From NCBI GenBank assembly GCA_050010255.1, contig JBEKLJ010000062.1:1-16310 (forward strand): a stretch of DNA of 16,310 nt. The letters run 5' to 3'. The stretch's first letter is position 1; each line of letters opens with the position of its first letter. Positions 1-6,951 of this stretch are shown piece after piece. The translations under genes were made by a program, and so were the position numbers. The notes beneath the pieces are model-generated. The model had not been told where the DNA came from. It searched no databases and saw nothing but the letters and a program-made list of their open reading frames with translations. This stretch comes from JBEKLJ01 sp050010255. GTDB taxonomy: Bacteria > Acidobacteriota > Terriglobia > Bryobacterales > Bryobacteraceae.

Positions 1-17
1 CCGCCTGGTAGGCCGTG

Positions 18-1181
18 ATGCGCTTCGAGTTCGCCACCGCCGGGCGGATCGTCTTCGGTCCGGGAAGCGTGCGAGAGGCTGCGCCGGCGGCAAGAGAGAT
101 GGGCGCGCGGGCGCTGGTGGTCACGGGGTGCCCGCCAGGCCGTGCCGCGGCGCTGGTTGCGGACCTGGGGAAGCACGGGGTGGCCGCCGTGACGGTCGAG
201 GTCTGTTTCGAGCCGACCGTCGAGCTGGTCCGCGAGGGCCTCGCGCTGGCGCGCCGCGAGCGCTGCGACGTCGTGATTGCGATCGGCGGCGGCAGCGCGA
301 TCGACGCGGCCAAGGCTATCGCGGCGCTCATCGCCAACGGCGGCGACCCGCTCGACTATCTTGAGGTGGTCGGCCGGGGGCAGCCGCTGCGGCTGCCGTC
401 GGCGCCGTTCATCGCTCTCCCCACGACCGCGGGCACCGGCGCCGAGGTGACCCGCAACGCCGTGCTGGCCTCGCCCGCGCACCAGGTCAAGGCCAGCCTG
501 CGCAGCCCCTTCATGCTGCCGCGTCTGGCCCTGGTCGATCCCGAGCTGACCTACGATCTGCCCGCGGCGGTGACCGCCTCGACCGGCCTGGACGCGCTGA
601 CGCAGTTGATCGAGCCGTACGTCTCCCTGCGCGCCAACCCCATGACCGACGGCTTCTGCCTGGAGGGAATGCGCCGCGCGGCGCGATCGCTCGAGCGCGC
701 CTGCGCCGCCGCTCAAGACCGCGAGGCCCGCGAGGACATGGCCCTCGCCAGCCTGTTCGGCGGCCTCGCGCTGGCCAACACGGGCCTGGGCGCGGTGCAC
801 GGCTTCGCCGCGCCGGTGGGCGGCATGTTTCCCGCCCCGCACGGCGCCGTCTGCGCGGCGCTGCTGCCGCACGTGATGGCGGCGAACCTGCGCGCTCTCC
901 ACGCCCGCGCGCCCGGCAGTCCCGCGATTGAGCGCTACCAGACCGTGGCGCGGGCGCTGACGGGCCGCGCCGATGCCTCCGCCGAAGACGGCGTCGCTTG
1001 GGCGGCCGAGACGGCGCGGCGGCTGGGCATCCCGCCGCTGGGCTCGTACGGCGTCGGACAGCAGGACGTGCCCGCACTCATCGAGAAGGCGGCGCGCGCG
1101 AGCAGCATGAAAGGCAATCCGATCGAGCTGACCGCGGAGGAACTCGCCGCCGTCCTCTCCGCCGCGCTCACTCTCTCCTGA
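18..1181 (+). CDS. Iron-type (group III) alcohol dehydrogenase family protein
   Basis: Predicted NAD(P)-dependent oxidoreductase of the iron-containing alcohol dehydrogenase family, 387 aa, the usual length; it would act in the cytosol on an unknown alcohol or aldehyde. Numbered from the ATG at 18, the nucleotide-binding motif GGGSAID is near residue 90 and PTTAGTGAEVT near 135. The metal-site region follows: D192 in DALTQLIE, H261 in GAVHG and H275 in PAPHG. The residue normally supplying the first His ligand (DAxxH) is Gln196 here, so the metal site is unusual; I believe a subgroup of the family shares this, but could not check. An in-frame TAG at 9-11 limits the start to GTG 15 or ATG 18; ATG 18 has a GGTAGG box at good spacing. 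The stop codon lies inside the first unit of a 7-bp repeat array, so the last residues may have been changed by the repeat. It converges on the ybdD-like gene. Confidence 0.9.
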   Translation: MRFEFATAGRIVFGPGSVREAAPAAREMGARALVVTGCPPGRAAALVADLGKHGVAAVTVEVCFEPTVELVREGLALARRERCDVVIAIGGGSAIDAAKAIAALIANGGDPLDYLEVVGRGQPLRLPSAPFIALPTTAGTGAEVTRNAVLASPAHQVKASLRSPFMLPRLALVDPELTYDLPAAVTASTGLDALTQLIEPYVSLRANPMTDGFCLEGMRRAARSLERACAAAQDREAREDMALASLFGGLALANTGLGAVHGFAAPVGGMFPAPHGAVCAALLPHVMAANLRALHARAPGSPAIERYQTVARALTGRADASAEDGVAWAAETARRLGIPPLGSYGVGQQDVPALIEKAARASSMKGNPIELTAEELAAVLSAALTLS

Positions 1182-1300
1182 CTCCTGTCTCCTGCCTCCT
1201 GTCTCCTGACTCCTGCCTCCTGTCTCCTGCCTCCTGACTCCTGACTCCTGCCTCCTGACTCCTGCCTCCTGACTCCTGCCTCCTGCCTCCTGCCTTCTGT
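1175..1300. repeat. Heptanucleotide tandem repeat, 18 units of CTCCTGN
   Basis: Eighteen contiguous 7-bp units: seventeen are CTCCTG plus one variable base (A, C or T, never G) and the last is degenerate (CTTCTGT). The array fills nearly the whole gap between two convergent genes. It begins inside the dehydrogenase stop region (unit 1 is CTCCTGA, whose TGA is the stop) and ends one base before the stop of the minus-strand ybdD-like gene. Base 7 in order reads A T C T A C T C A A C A C A C C C T. Heptad arrays of this kind are known as short tandemly repeated repetitive (STRR) sequences in cyanobacteria and also occur in other bacteria. Confidence 0.95.
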
Positions 1301-1301
1301 C

Positions 1302-1478
1302 TCAGCAGCATTTCGGGCGCACGTAGCGCGCCCGCAGCCGCTCGTCCGAGAACCGCCGCCACTCCTGGCGCGAGTGCCCGCGGCCGTGCGCGGCCAGGTG
1401 CCGCTGGTAGGCGCTCTCGTCCCCGATCTCGCGCAGGATGCCCAGCAGGATGCGGCCGAGGCGTTTCAGGTGCTTCAT
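1302..1478 (-). CDS. ybdD: YbdD/YjiX-family small protein, partner of CstA
   Basis: A 58-residue basic protein matching the YbdD/YjiX (DUF466) family, small cytosolic proteins encoded directly after cstA or btsT; their role is not well defined. Visible family features are a basic N-terminus (MKHLKRLGRILLGIL), a central YQRHLAAHGRGH stretch, an ARY motif near residue 49 and the characteristic C-terminal KCC. The ATG overlaps the cstA stop as ATGA (1475-1478), so translation is probably coupled, and a GGAGGAG ribosome-binding site lies just upstream inside cstA. The gene ends one base before the heptad repeat array. Confidence 0.88.
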   Translation of the reverse strand: MKHLKRLGRILLGILREIGDESAYQRHLAAHGRGHSRQEWRRFSDERLRARYVRPKCC

Positions 1479-3544
1479 ATCTCCTCCGGCTTGAGACGCG
1501 AGAGCACGAAGGGCGCCTCGTTGACCCGGGCTTCGCGCCTCCCGCGCAGGATGCCGGTCCAGACGCGGACCGAATCGATCAGGATGGTCGCGACCAAGAC
1601 CAGGAAGACGCCGCAGACCGCGGCGTCGAGCCGGTCGTTGAAGATAAGCCGCTGAATCTCGGTGACCTCGGCCGCGCCCAGCGGCCGCCCGGATTCGAGC
1701 GAGTGCTGGAGCAGGCCGGCGTGGGCCAGAAAGCCGATGCGGGGATAGGCGGAGAAGATCTTCTGCCAGACGGCCGTGAACGTGACCACCAGCAGCCAAA
1801 CGAGCGGCACGCCCGTAATCCAGATGTAGCGGGCGCGGTGCATCTTGATCAGGATCGTCGTCGCTACCGAGAGCGCCACGGCGGCCAGCAACTGGTTGGA
1901 GACGCCGAACAGCGGCCAGAGCGAGTTGATACCGCCCAGCGGATCGCGCACGCCTTGGCACAGGAAGTAGCCCCAGGCGAGCACGATGGCTGCGCTGGTG
2001 GCAATCACGCCGGGCATCCAGCTCGTGCGCCCGAGCGGCTTCCAGACGTGCCCGAGCAGATCCTGGAGCATGAAGCGGCCGACGCGCGTGCCGGCGTCCA
2101 TGAGGGTCAGGATGAAGAGCGCCTCGAACATGATGGCGAAGTGATACCAGAAGCCGAGGATGGCGCGGCCGCCGCTGCTGGAGGCGAAAATGTGCGCCAT
2201 CCCGAGGGCCAGCGACGGCGCGCCGCCGGTTCGGCAGAACAGCGAGGTCTCCCCCACGCCGCGCGCCAGCGATTCCATCTGGCTGACCGTGACCGGGAAG
2301 CCCCAGGAGGAGATGGTCGCCACGGCCGCCTCCGGGCTGGCGCCGACGATGCCGGCCGGCGAGTTGACCGCGAAGTAGACACCCGGCTGCAGCACGCACG
2401 CCGCAATCAGCGCCATGATGGCCACGAAGCCCTCCAGCAGCATCGAGCCGTAGCCCACGGGCCAGGCGTGCCACTCCTTGGCGATCATCTTCGGCGTGGT
2501 TCCCGAAGCGATCAGCGAATGGAAGCCGGAGATGGCGCCGCAGGCGATGGTGATGAAGCAGAACGGGAAGATCTTGCCGGCGAAGATCGGCCCGGTGCCG
2601 TCGGTGAAGCGCGTGAAGGCGGGCAGCTCGAGCTGAGGCCGCACGAACAGGATGCCGACGCCCAGCAGCAGCACGACGCCGAGCTTGACGAAGGTGCTGA
2701 GGTAGTCGCGCGGGGCCAGCAGCAGCCAGACCGGGAGCGCGCTGGCCAGGAAGCCGTAAATGATGATGGCCGCGGCCAGCGCCATGCCGGAGAGCGTGAA
2801 CAGAGGCGCCAGCGCCGGCGAGTGCGAGACCGCCTGCCCGCCGAAGATCGCCGCCACCACCAGCGCGAAGCCGATCAGGGAGCACTCCAGCACCTTGCCC
2901 GGCCGCCAGAAGCGCAGGTACAGGCCCATGAAGATCGCGATCGGCATGGTGGCGGCGATCGTGAAAGTGCCCCACGGGCTGCCCTTGAGCGCGTTGACGA
3001 CCACCAGCGCGATCACGGCCAGCAGGATGAGCATGATCAAAAGCACGGTGAGCAGCGCGGTGAAGCCGCCCACCTTGCCGATCTCCTCGCGCGCCATCTG
3101 TCCCAGCGACTTGCCGTCACGCCGCATCGAAGCGAACAGCACCACGAAGTCCTGGACCGCGCCGCCGAGCACCGCGCCGATGATGATCCAGAGCGTGCCC
3201 GGCAGGTAGCCGAACTGCGCGGCCAGCACCGGCCCGACCAGCGGGCCGGGGCCGGCGATGGCGGCGAAGTGGTGGCCGAAGAGGATCCACTTGTTGGTAG
3301 GCTCGAAATCGTGGCCGTTGCGGAGCCGCTCGGCGGGCGTGGCCCGGTCGTTGTCGAGCGCCAGCACCCGCGCGGCGATGAACTTCCCATAGAACCGGAA
3401 TCCGACCAGAAAGGTGCAGGCCGCCGCCAGCACCAGCCAGATGCTGTTGACGTGCTCGCCGCGGTTGAGCGCGAGGCCGGCCAGGGCATAGGCGGCCACA
3501 ACCGAGACAGCGGCCCAGAGCAAACCACCGCGCCATTTGAGCAT
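1475..3544 (-). CDS. cstA: CstA-family carbon starvation / pyruvate transporter
   Basis: A 689-aa polytopic inner-membrane protein with strong similarity along its length to E. coli CstA (701 aa), a family that takes up pyruvate and has been linked to peptide uptake. Visible family signatures include LNRGE near residue 28, GHHFAAIAGPGPLVGPVLAAQ near 89, AVQDFVVLF, LPVWLLLAPRDYLSTF, SGTTPKM, FWYHFAIMFEALFILT and DPLGGINSLWPLFG. The start is set at ATG 3544 because MLKWRGGLLW aligns with the E. coli N-terminus; an upstream start at 3589 would add 15 unrelated residues. No clear Shine-Dalgarno precedes the ATG, but TACAAT lies 10 nt upstream, so the transcript may be nearly leaderless. It overlaps ybdD by 4 nt. 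The preceding minus-strand gene ends 51 nt upstream, so read-through is possible. Confidence 0.95.
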   Translation of the reverse strand: MLKWRGGLLWAAVSVVAAYALAGLALNRGEHVNSIWLVLAAACTFLVGFRFYGKFIAARVLALDNDRATPAERLRNGHDFEPTNKWILFGHHFAAIAGPGPLVGPVLAAQFGYLPGTLWIIIGAVLGGAVQDFVVLFASMRRDGKSLGQMAREEIGKVGGFTALLTVLLIMLILLAVIALVVVNALKGSPWGTFTIAATMPIAIFMGLYLRFWRPGKVLECSLIGFALVVAAIFGGQAVSHSPALAPLFTLSGMALAAAIIIYGFLASALPVWLLLAPRDYLSTFVKLGVVLLLGVGILFVRPQLELPAFTRFTDGTGPIFAGKIFPFCFITIACGAISGFHSLIASGTTPKMIAKEWHAWPVGYGSMLLEGFVAIMALIAACVLQPGVYFAVNSPAGIVGASPEAAVATISSWGFPVTVSQMESLARGVGETSLFCRTGGAPSLALGMAHIFASSSGGRAILGFWYHFAIMFEALFILTLMDAGTRVGRFMLQDLLGHVWKPLGRTSWMPGVIATSAAIVLAWGYFLCQGVRDPLGGINSLWPLFGVSNQLLAAVALSVATTILIKMHRARYIWITGVPLVWLLVVTFTAVWQKIFSAYPRIGFLAHAGLLQHSLESGRPLGAAEVTEIQRLIFNDRLDAAVCGVFLVLVATILIDSVRVWTGILRGRREARVNEAPFVLSRLKPEEI

Positions 3545-3553
3545 GAGATTGGA

Positions 3554-3559
3554 ATTGTA
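3554..3559 (-). promoter_or_regulatory. Putative -10 box (TACAAT) for cstA
   Basis: The minus strand reads GTACAATTCC here, 9 nt before the cstA ATG. The identical decamer occurs on the plus strand at 6816-6825 and a close variant (TAGAATTC) at 4977-4984 just before another gene. No convincing -35 was found. This spacing would leave almost no 5' leader. Confidence 0.4.
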
Positions 3560-3595
3560 CCGCCGCGCGCCGCGGTCTCCGAACCGCACCTGCGC

Positions 3596-4375
3596 CTAGA
3601 ACTTCGGCAGGGCGCGCAGCATCGAAGCGGTGTCGGCGCCGCCGGGGAGCTCGACCGAGTGCAGGACGCGCCAATTGCCATCGAGCGCGCCGGCGTAGTG
3701 TGCGTCGTTGCGATCCGGGCCGACCAGGATCAAATAGCAGGAGCGCCGCGGGTACCACAGGGCCCGGTATTGCAGCTCGCCGGCCTCGGAACGCCAGCGG
3801 TCCTGGGCCGGCGGGCCGAGCTTGCGCACGATCGAGTAATAGTCGTCGTGCCGCGTCAGCGAGAGGACATCCTGATCCACGGTGGTGAATCTCACCGACC
3901 GCAGCGGCGCGAGCTTCGCCACGGCGTATACCAACGCCACGGCCAGCAGGACCACGCCGAGGGTGATGGCAACCAGACGCCCGACGCGCGACTCGGCGCC
4001 CTCGGCCCGGCCCGCGCCAGGCGCGCTGGCGGCGTCCGGGGACTGCGCAGCGGCCACGGAGTCCGGCGGTTCGGCCGCCGCTCTGGGCATCTCCAGTATG
4101 CGGCGCTCGTGGGGCCAGACGGTGCCGGCCTTGTACTCCAGCTCCTTGCGCAGGCCGACGATGATGACTGGCTCCCCGATGCTGGAGACCTCGCCGATCA
4201 GCCGCCGCGGGAGCCAGATCTCCAGGTCGCTCTTGGCGTTGATCACGCAGATCTCCGACCAGCTCGCCTTGCGGAAGCGCCACTCGTTGTACTCGACGTT
4301 CAGGATGGCCGGATAGAAGGCAAACGTCCGGCTGCGGAGCGGCTCAAGACTCGGCGGCAGCGAGGACCCGGCCAT
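3596..4375 (-). CDS. Hypothetical single-pass membrane protein
   Basis: 259-aa protein of unknown function. Residues 1-98 form a polar, probably cytosolic domain with the aromatic stretches FAFYPAILNVEYNEWRFRKA and DLEIWLPRRLIGEV; I recall similar sequence in acidobacterial hypothetical proteins but cannot name a domain. An Ala/Pro/Glu-rich linker (about 99-130) precedes one clear transmembrane helix (about 132-156). A C-terminal domain of about 100 residues follows and would lie on the other side of the membrane. The start is ATG 4375, preceded by GGTGGGCGG; the reading frame is open further upstream, but that part is Cys/Arg-rich and looks noncoding. It lies 51 nt upstream of cstA on the same strand, so the two may be co-transcribed. 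Confidence 0.72.
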   Translation of the reverse strand: MAGSSLPPSLEPLRSRTFAFYPAILNVEYNEWRFRKASWSEICVINAKSDLEIWLPRRLIGEVSSIGEPVIIVGLRKELEYKAGTVWPHERRILEMPRAAAEPPDSVAAAQSPDAASAPGAGRAEGAESRVGRLVAITLGVVLLAVALVYAVAKLAPLRSVRFTTVDQDVLSLTRHDDYYSIVRKLGPPAQDRWRSEAGELQYRALWYPRRSCYLILVGPDRNDAHYAGALDGNWRVLHSVELPGGADTASMLRALPKF

Positions 4376-4434
4376 GCCGCCCACCATCGTAGCGCGGGAG
4401 ACACCCGCACAGACGCACTGACGGCTTGAATTGG

Positions 4435-4460
4435 TACCGGCACAGCGGTTCTGCCCGGTA
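4435..4460. other. Inverted repeat in the leader of the membrane-protein gene
   Basis: TACCGG at 4435-4440 pairs with CCGGTA at 4455-4460, with an inner CAG/CTG pairing. It lies between the two minus-strand hypothetical genes, about 60 nt upstream of the ATG at 4375. It could be a hairpin in the transcript or an operator; there is no T-run to make it a terminator. Confidence 0.35.
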
Positions 4461-4516
4461 GATCGTTCAGGCTGGTAGATATGTACGTCATAGTCCCGGG
4501 TTGGCCACGCTACCAC

Positions 4517-4948
4517 TCATTCCAAGCCGAGCGTCTCGGCGATCAGTTCGAAGTCGGCGGGCCGCAAGTGAACCGGCTGACGCATCGCGTCCGGACCAGA
4601 GCGCTCGTCCAATGCCTGGAATAGGCCCATCTTGACCGCCGCGTAGCATTCGGTGGCGCTGAGCTGGCGGGCGTGCTTGGCCTGCCAACTCTCCACGGCC
4701 TGGCGGCTCAGGTACACGGAGACCGGGGAATACGAACGGCGGTCGGTGGACACCTCGAAAAGGTGCTCAGCCGCGGGCTCTCCGGCGGCGTGGGAGGCGT
4801 GGTAGCCCTTGTAGAAGTACTGGTAGACGTAGCCGCTCTCGGCGCTATAGGTCTTCAGCCGGCGGACCTTCGGAGCGCCCTGGAGCGGCGTGAGCCGGAT
4901 CGCGCGCAGCCTGCGGAACCAGTCCAGCACGGTTGCCTCGGACTCCAT
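4517..4948 (-). CDS. Conserved-looking hypothetical protein
   Basis: 143-aa soluble protein, function unknown. It begins with MESEATVLDWFRRLRAIRL. The centre contains KTYSAESGYVYQYFYKGY followed by a strand-like FEVSTDRRSYSPVSVYL. The C-terminal half is helical and includes ATECYAAVKMGLFQALDE. There is no signal peptide or membrane helix. Codon use and composition look like a real gene, and a G-rich GGGGGC lies upstream of the ATG. It is divergent from the Asp-box protein gene across a 46-bp gap. I recognise the general style from acidobacterial hypothetical proteins but no functional family. Confidence 0.7.
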   Translation of the reverse strand: MESEATVLDWFRRLRAIRLTPLQGAPKVRRLKTYSAESGYVYQYFYKGYHASHAAGEPAAEHLFEVSTDRRSYSPVSVYLSRQAVESWQAKHARQLSATECYAAVKMGLFQALDERSGPDAMRQPVHLRPADFELIAETLGLE

Positions 4949-4976
4949 TATGGCTTTTTGGCGCCCCCTTAGGCGC

Positions 4977-4984
4977 TAGAATTC
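4977..4984 (+). promoter_or_regulatory. Putative -10 region (TAGAATTC)
   Basis: TAGAAT at 4977-4982 followed by TC ends 10 nt before the ATG at 4995. It resembles the GTACAATTCC boxes at cstA and at 6816-6825, suggesting a shared house-style -10 element. No good -35 is visible; the leader would be only a few nucleotides. Confidence 0.4.
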
Positions 4985-4994
4985 AAGAGAAACC

Positions 4995-5867
4995 ATGACG
5001 TGGCATCGGTTCCTGGTCATGCTGCCCGCAATTGCGTGCGTCACCCTGACCGGCCAGTCGCCTGCGCCCGCCCCTCTGGAGAATTCGGGCAAGCCGATGC
5101 GCATCCCCTTCTCCTGTAGCCAGGAGGATCTCCACAGCCTCGGGTTGACCTGCCCGCCCGATCAGCCCTGCCCCGTTTACCTGGAACTGATCGGCCTGGA
5201 GGCGCTCGGCAACAGCATCTTCGCTGCCGGCAATCTGCACACCGACGATACGACGCTGTTTTCGATCCTGCTGGCCAGCTACGATGGCGGGCGGACGTGG
5301 CGGGAGCCGCACGAACGCAGCCGTGGAGCCGGCTTGGATCTGATCCAGTTCATCGACGTCGACACCGGCTGGGTGAGCGGGCAATCGCTGGGCGCGGTGC
5401 TGCGCGATCCTTTCCTGTTGCTGACAGGCGATGGCGGCGGGACTTGGCGCAGCCGGCCAGTCTTCGCCGAGAGCCGCGCGGGCGTGATCGACTTCTTCCG
5501 TTTCGACTCGCCTACTCACGGCACGCTGTGGATCGATCGGACGCAGTCGGGCGAGACGGCCAACCGGTACGAGGCCTACGAATCGATGACCGGGGGCGAG
5601 AGCTGGATGCTGAAGCAGACCGCCGAGACCCCGCTTCGGACGGGCCCGCGTCCCACGGCGCCCGCCGACTGGCGGTTGCGTGCCGATCCGGCGGCCAAGG
5701 CGTACCGGCTCGAACGCCGCGCCGGGAAGGCCTGGGAGCTGGTGGCCAGCTTCCTGATCGGGGTGGGCGAATGCCGCGAGCCGGAGGTGACGCTGCCGGC
5801 CGAACCGGACGTCCCGCCGCCCGACGAAGAGCACCCGCAGCCGCCGGGGGCGGCCCAAGCTCGGTGA
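4995..5867 (+). CDS. Secreted Asp-box (BNR-like) repeat protein
   Basis: 290-aa protein with an N-terminal export signal (basic MTWHR, a hydrophobic stretch to about residue 20, then an Ala/Pro-rich region), so probably periplasmic or cell-surface. Three Asp-box-like motifs are visible: SYDGGRTW (95-102), TGDGGGTW (144-151) and the weaker SMTGGESW (197-204). Such motifs mark beta-propeller proteins of the sialidase/Ycf48-like superfamily, but three are too few for a full propeller, and no sialidase catalytic residues were recognised. DVDTGWVSG (121-129) is typical of Ycf48-like repeats. Cysteines at 41, 53 and 59 could form disulfides. The tail is Pro/Glu-rich. Molecular role unknown. Confidence 0.8.
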   Translation: MTWHRFLVMLPAIACVTLTGQSPAPAPLENSGKPMRIPFSCSQEDLHSLGLTCPPDQPCPVYLELIGLEALGNSIFAAGNLHTDDTTLFSILLASYDGGRTWREPHERSRGAGLDLIQFIDVDTGWVSGQSLGAVLRDPFLLLTGDGGGTWRSRPVFAESRAGVIDFFRFDSPTHGTLWIDRTQSGETANRYEAYESMTGGESWMLKQTAETPLRTGPRPTAPADWRLRADPAAKAYRLERRAGKAWELVASFLIGVGECREPEVTLPAEPDVPPPDEEHPQPPGAAQAR

Positions 5868-5879
5868 GCCCGACGTGGA

Positions 5880-5896
5880 GCGGGCTTCCAGCCCGC
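5880..5896. repeat. Short perfect hairpin (GCGGGCT-TCC-AGCCCGC)
   Basis: A 7-bp perfect stem with a 3-nt loop lies 12 nt after the stop of the Asp-box protein gene. It may act as a weak terminator, although no T-run follows. It resembles small GC-rich dispersed palindromes common in acidobacterial intergenic regions; only one copy is in this window. Confidence 0.45.
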
Positions 5897-5959
5897 AACG
5901 GCGGCATTTCCGTTTGCGCACGCGATCAAACCGTGAGCCGTCTTGGCGGATTCGTTATC

Positions 5960-6382
5960 ATGGTGGCGACGGGAGGTCCCCTGAGCGCACTAGCCAGCAC
6001 CAGCGCCGTGCCCACACGCAAGCCGCTGAGTAGACAGCAGTCCATCGCCCTGGTCTTTGCCTGCACCCTGCTCGGGGCAGCCGGCCAGGTGCTGATCAAA
6101 TTCGGCGCCAATGCCCTGACGCGGTCCCACCCTTGGGCGATGCTGACGAACGTCCCGCTGCTGACCGGCTATACCCTGTATGGCCTGATGACGCTTCTAT
6201 TCGTCTATGCCCTGCGCGACGAGGAACTGTCTTTCGTCTACCCGATCATTTCGTTGACTTACGTCTGGGTCACCGCTCTCTCGGTCTGGTTCTTCCACGA
6301 CACGGTGAACACGTTCAAGGCGCTCGGCGTGGCGGCCATTGTGGCGGGCGTGTTCGTGCTCGGGAAGGACGCGCGGAAATGA
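5960..6382 (+). CDS. Half-size EamA/SMR-type transporter subunit 1
   Basis: 140-aa membrane protein with four predicted helices (about 28-50, 66-85, 91-112, 117-136), the architecture of small-multidrug-resistance or ArnE/ArnF-like transporters. The first helix carries GQVLIKFG and the third ELSFVYPIISLTYVW, both typical of EamA-like half transporters. The membrane Glu that drives drug/proton exchange in EmrE (Glu14) aligns with Gly here, which argues against a classic drug exporter and is more like the ArnE/ArnF lipid-linked sugar flippase group. The start is uncertain: ATG 5960 has no good Shine-Dalgarno, whereas GGGAGGT at 5971-5977 sits 3 nt before an in-frame CTG at 5981. The stop overlaps the next ATG. 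Confidence 0.82.
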   Translation: MVATGGPLSALASTSAVPTRKPLSRQQSIALVFACTLLGAAGQVLIKFGANALTRSHPWAMLTNVPLLTGYTLYGLMTLLFVYALRDEELSFVYPIISLTYVWVTALSVWFFHDTVNTFKALGVAAIVAGVFVLGKDARK

Positions 6383-6792
6383 CAACGCCGCTCCGCTCGA
6401 TGCTGCTGATGTTGGTTGCGTCCTTCATCGGTTCGTTCGGCGCGGTATTCCTGAAAGCTGGCGCGGGCCGGGTGCATGCCGGACTTGCGGGCATCCGCTC
6501 GATGATCTTCAACATCCGCCTGATTCTGGGCGTCGGACTGTTCCTGCTTTCCTCGTACTTCTTCGTTCTGGGCGTCAAGCACGGCGAGCTGAGCGTTCTG
6601 TATCCGCTGGTGTCGCTCAGCTACATCTGGGCGCTGCTGTGGTCGAGGCTGTTCTTCAAGGAGCCGTTCACGAAGAACAAGCTCGCGGGCCTGGCGCTGA
6701 TCCTGGTGGGGATCGCCTTCATCGGGATGGGCAGCCGCGTCGGCGCAGCCCCTCCGCGTCCCGCCTCGGCAGTCGTCCAGCCTTCAAGGTAG
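6379..6792 (+). CDS. Half-size EamA/SMR-type transporter subunit 2
   Basis: 137-aa membrane protein with four predicted helices (about 7-27, 46-66, 71-93, 101-118) and an Ala/Pro-rich cytosolic tail. It is a paralogue of the preceding gene: GELSVLYPLVSLSYIW matches the same third-helix motif, and GAVFLKAG matches GQVLIKFG. The position of the EmrE Glu is again Gly. The ATG overlaps the previous stop (ATGA, 6379-6382), so the two are translationally coupled and likely form a heterodimer, as in EbrAB, YkkCD or ArnEF. The substrate cannot be read from the sequence; a polyprenyl-phosphate-linked sugar or another lipid is a reasonable guess. Confidence 0.85.
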   Translation: MTTPLRSMLLMLVASFIGSFGAVFLKAGAGRVHAGLAGIRSMIFNIRLILGVGLFLLSSYFFVLGVKHGELSVLYPLVSLSYIWALLWSRLFFKEPFTKNKLAGLALILVGIAFIGMGSRVGAAPPRPASAVVQPSR

Positions 6793-6815
6793 CCGCCGGC
6801 GGGGCGTAAAATCGA

Positions 6816-6825
6816 GTACAATTCC
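6816..6825 (+). promoter_or_regulatory. Putative -10 region (GTACAATTCC) for the YbaK-like gene
   Basis: This decamer is identical to the one upstream of cstA on the other strand. It lies about 24 nt after the transporter gene stop and about 140 nt before the GTG of the YbaK-like gene, which would give a long structured leader. No clear -35 hexamer is visible 16-18 nt upstream. Confidence 0.4.
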
Positions 6826-6845
6826 GCTTGGACTTCCTCTGGTAA

Positions 6846-6951
6846 GGCGCCGCTCAGGCCGGCGCCCCGCTCCCGCCGCGCCCTCCGCGGCTGCCTGGGA
6901 GCGGGAGTGCTGTCTCCGGGGCGCCGTCGAGCAGGCAAGCGCCCGCTTGCC
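6846..6951 (+). promoter_or_regulatory. Structured 5' leader with three hairpins
   Basis: Three perfect stems in a row. Stem 1: GGCGCCG (6846-6852) with CGGCGCC (6860-6866). Stem 2: CCCGCTCCC (6866-6874) with GGGAGCGGG (6897-6905), enclosing GCCGCG with CGCGGC (6875-6891). Stem 3: GGCAAGC (6934-6940) with GCTTGCC (6945-6951), ending just before the ribosome-binding site AAAGGAG at 6954-6960. Stem 3 is placed to affect translation initiation. Stems 1 and 2 share base 6866, so they abut. No known riboswitch class was recognised. Confidence 0.5.

Noticed and set aside
1175..1300. Heptad array considered as a CRISPR array
   Set aside because: Units are 7 bp and contiguous, with no spacers and no cas genes.
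1302..2975. Minus-strand 557-codon frame that includes the YbdD-like protein at its end
   Set aside because: Only the last 58 codons are real (ybdD); the rest is an Arg/Ala/His-rich out-of-frame reading of cstA.
1703..4429. Very long open frame (908 codons) on the plus strand opposite cstA and the membrane-protein gene
   Set aside because: The product is almost all Arg, Asp, Glu, Gln, His and Gly with no domain order, as expected for the antisense of a high-GC gene. CstA on the other strand matches a known protein along its whole length.
5297..5959. Long N-terminal extension of transporter subunit 1
   Set aside because: It lies inside the Asp-box protein gene in another frame and reads as Arg/Ala/Gly-rich noise; the membrane protein begins near 5960.
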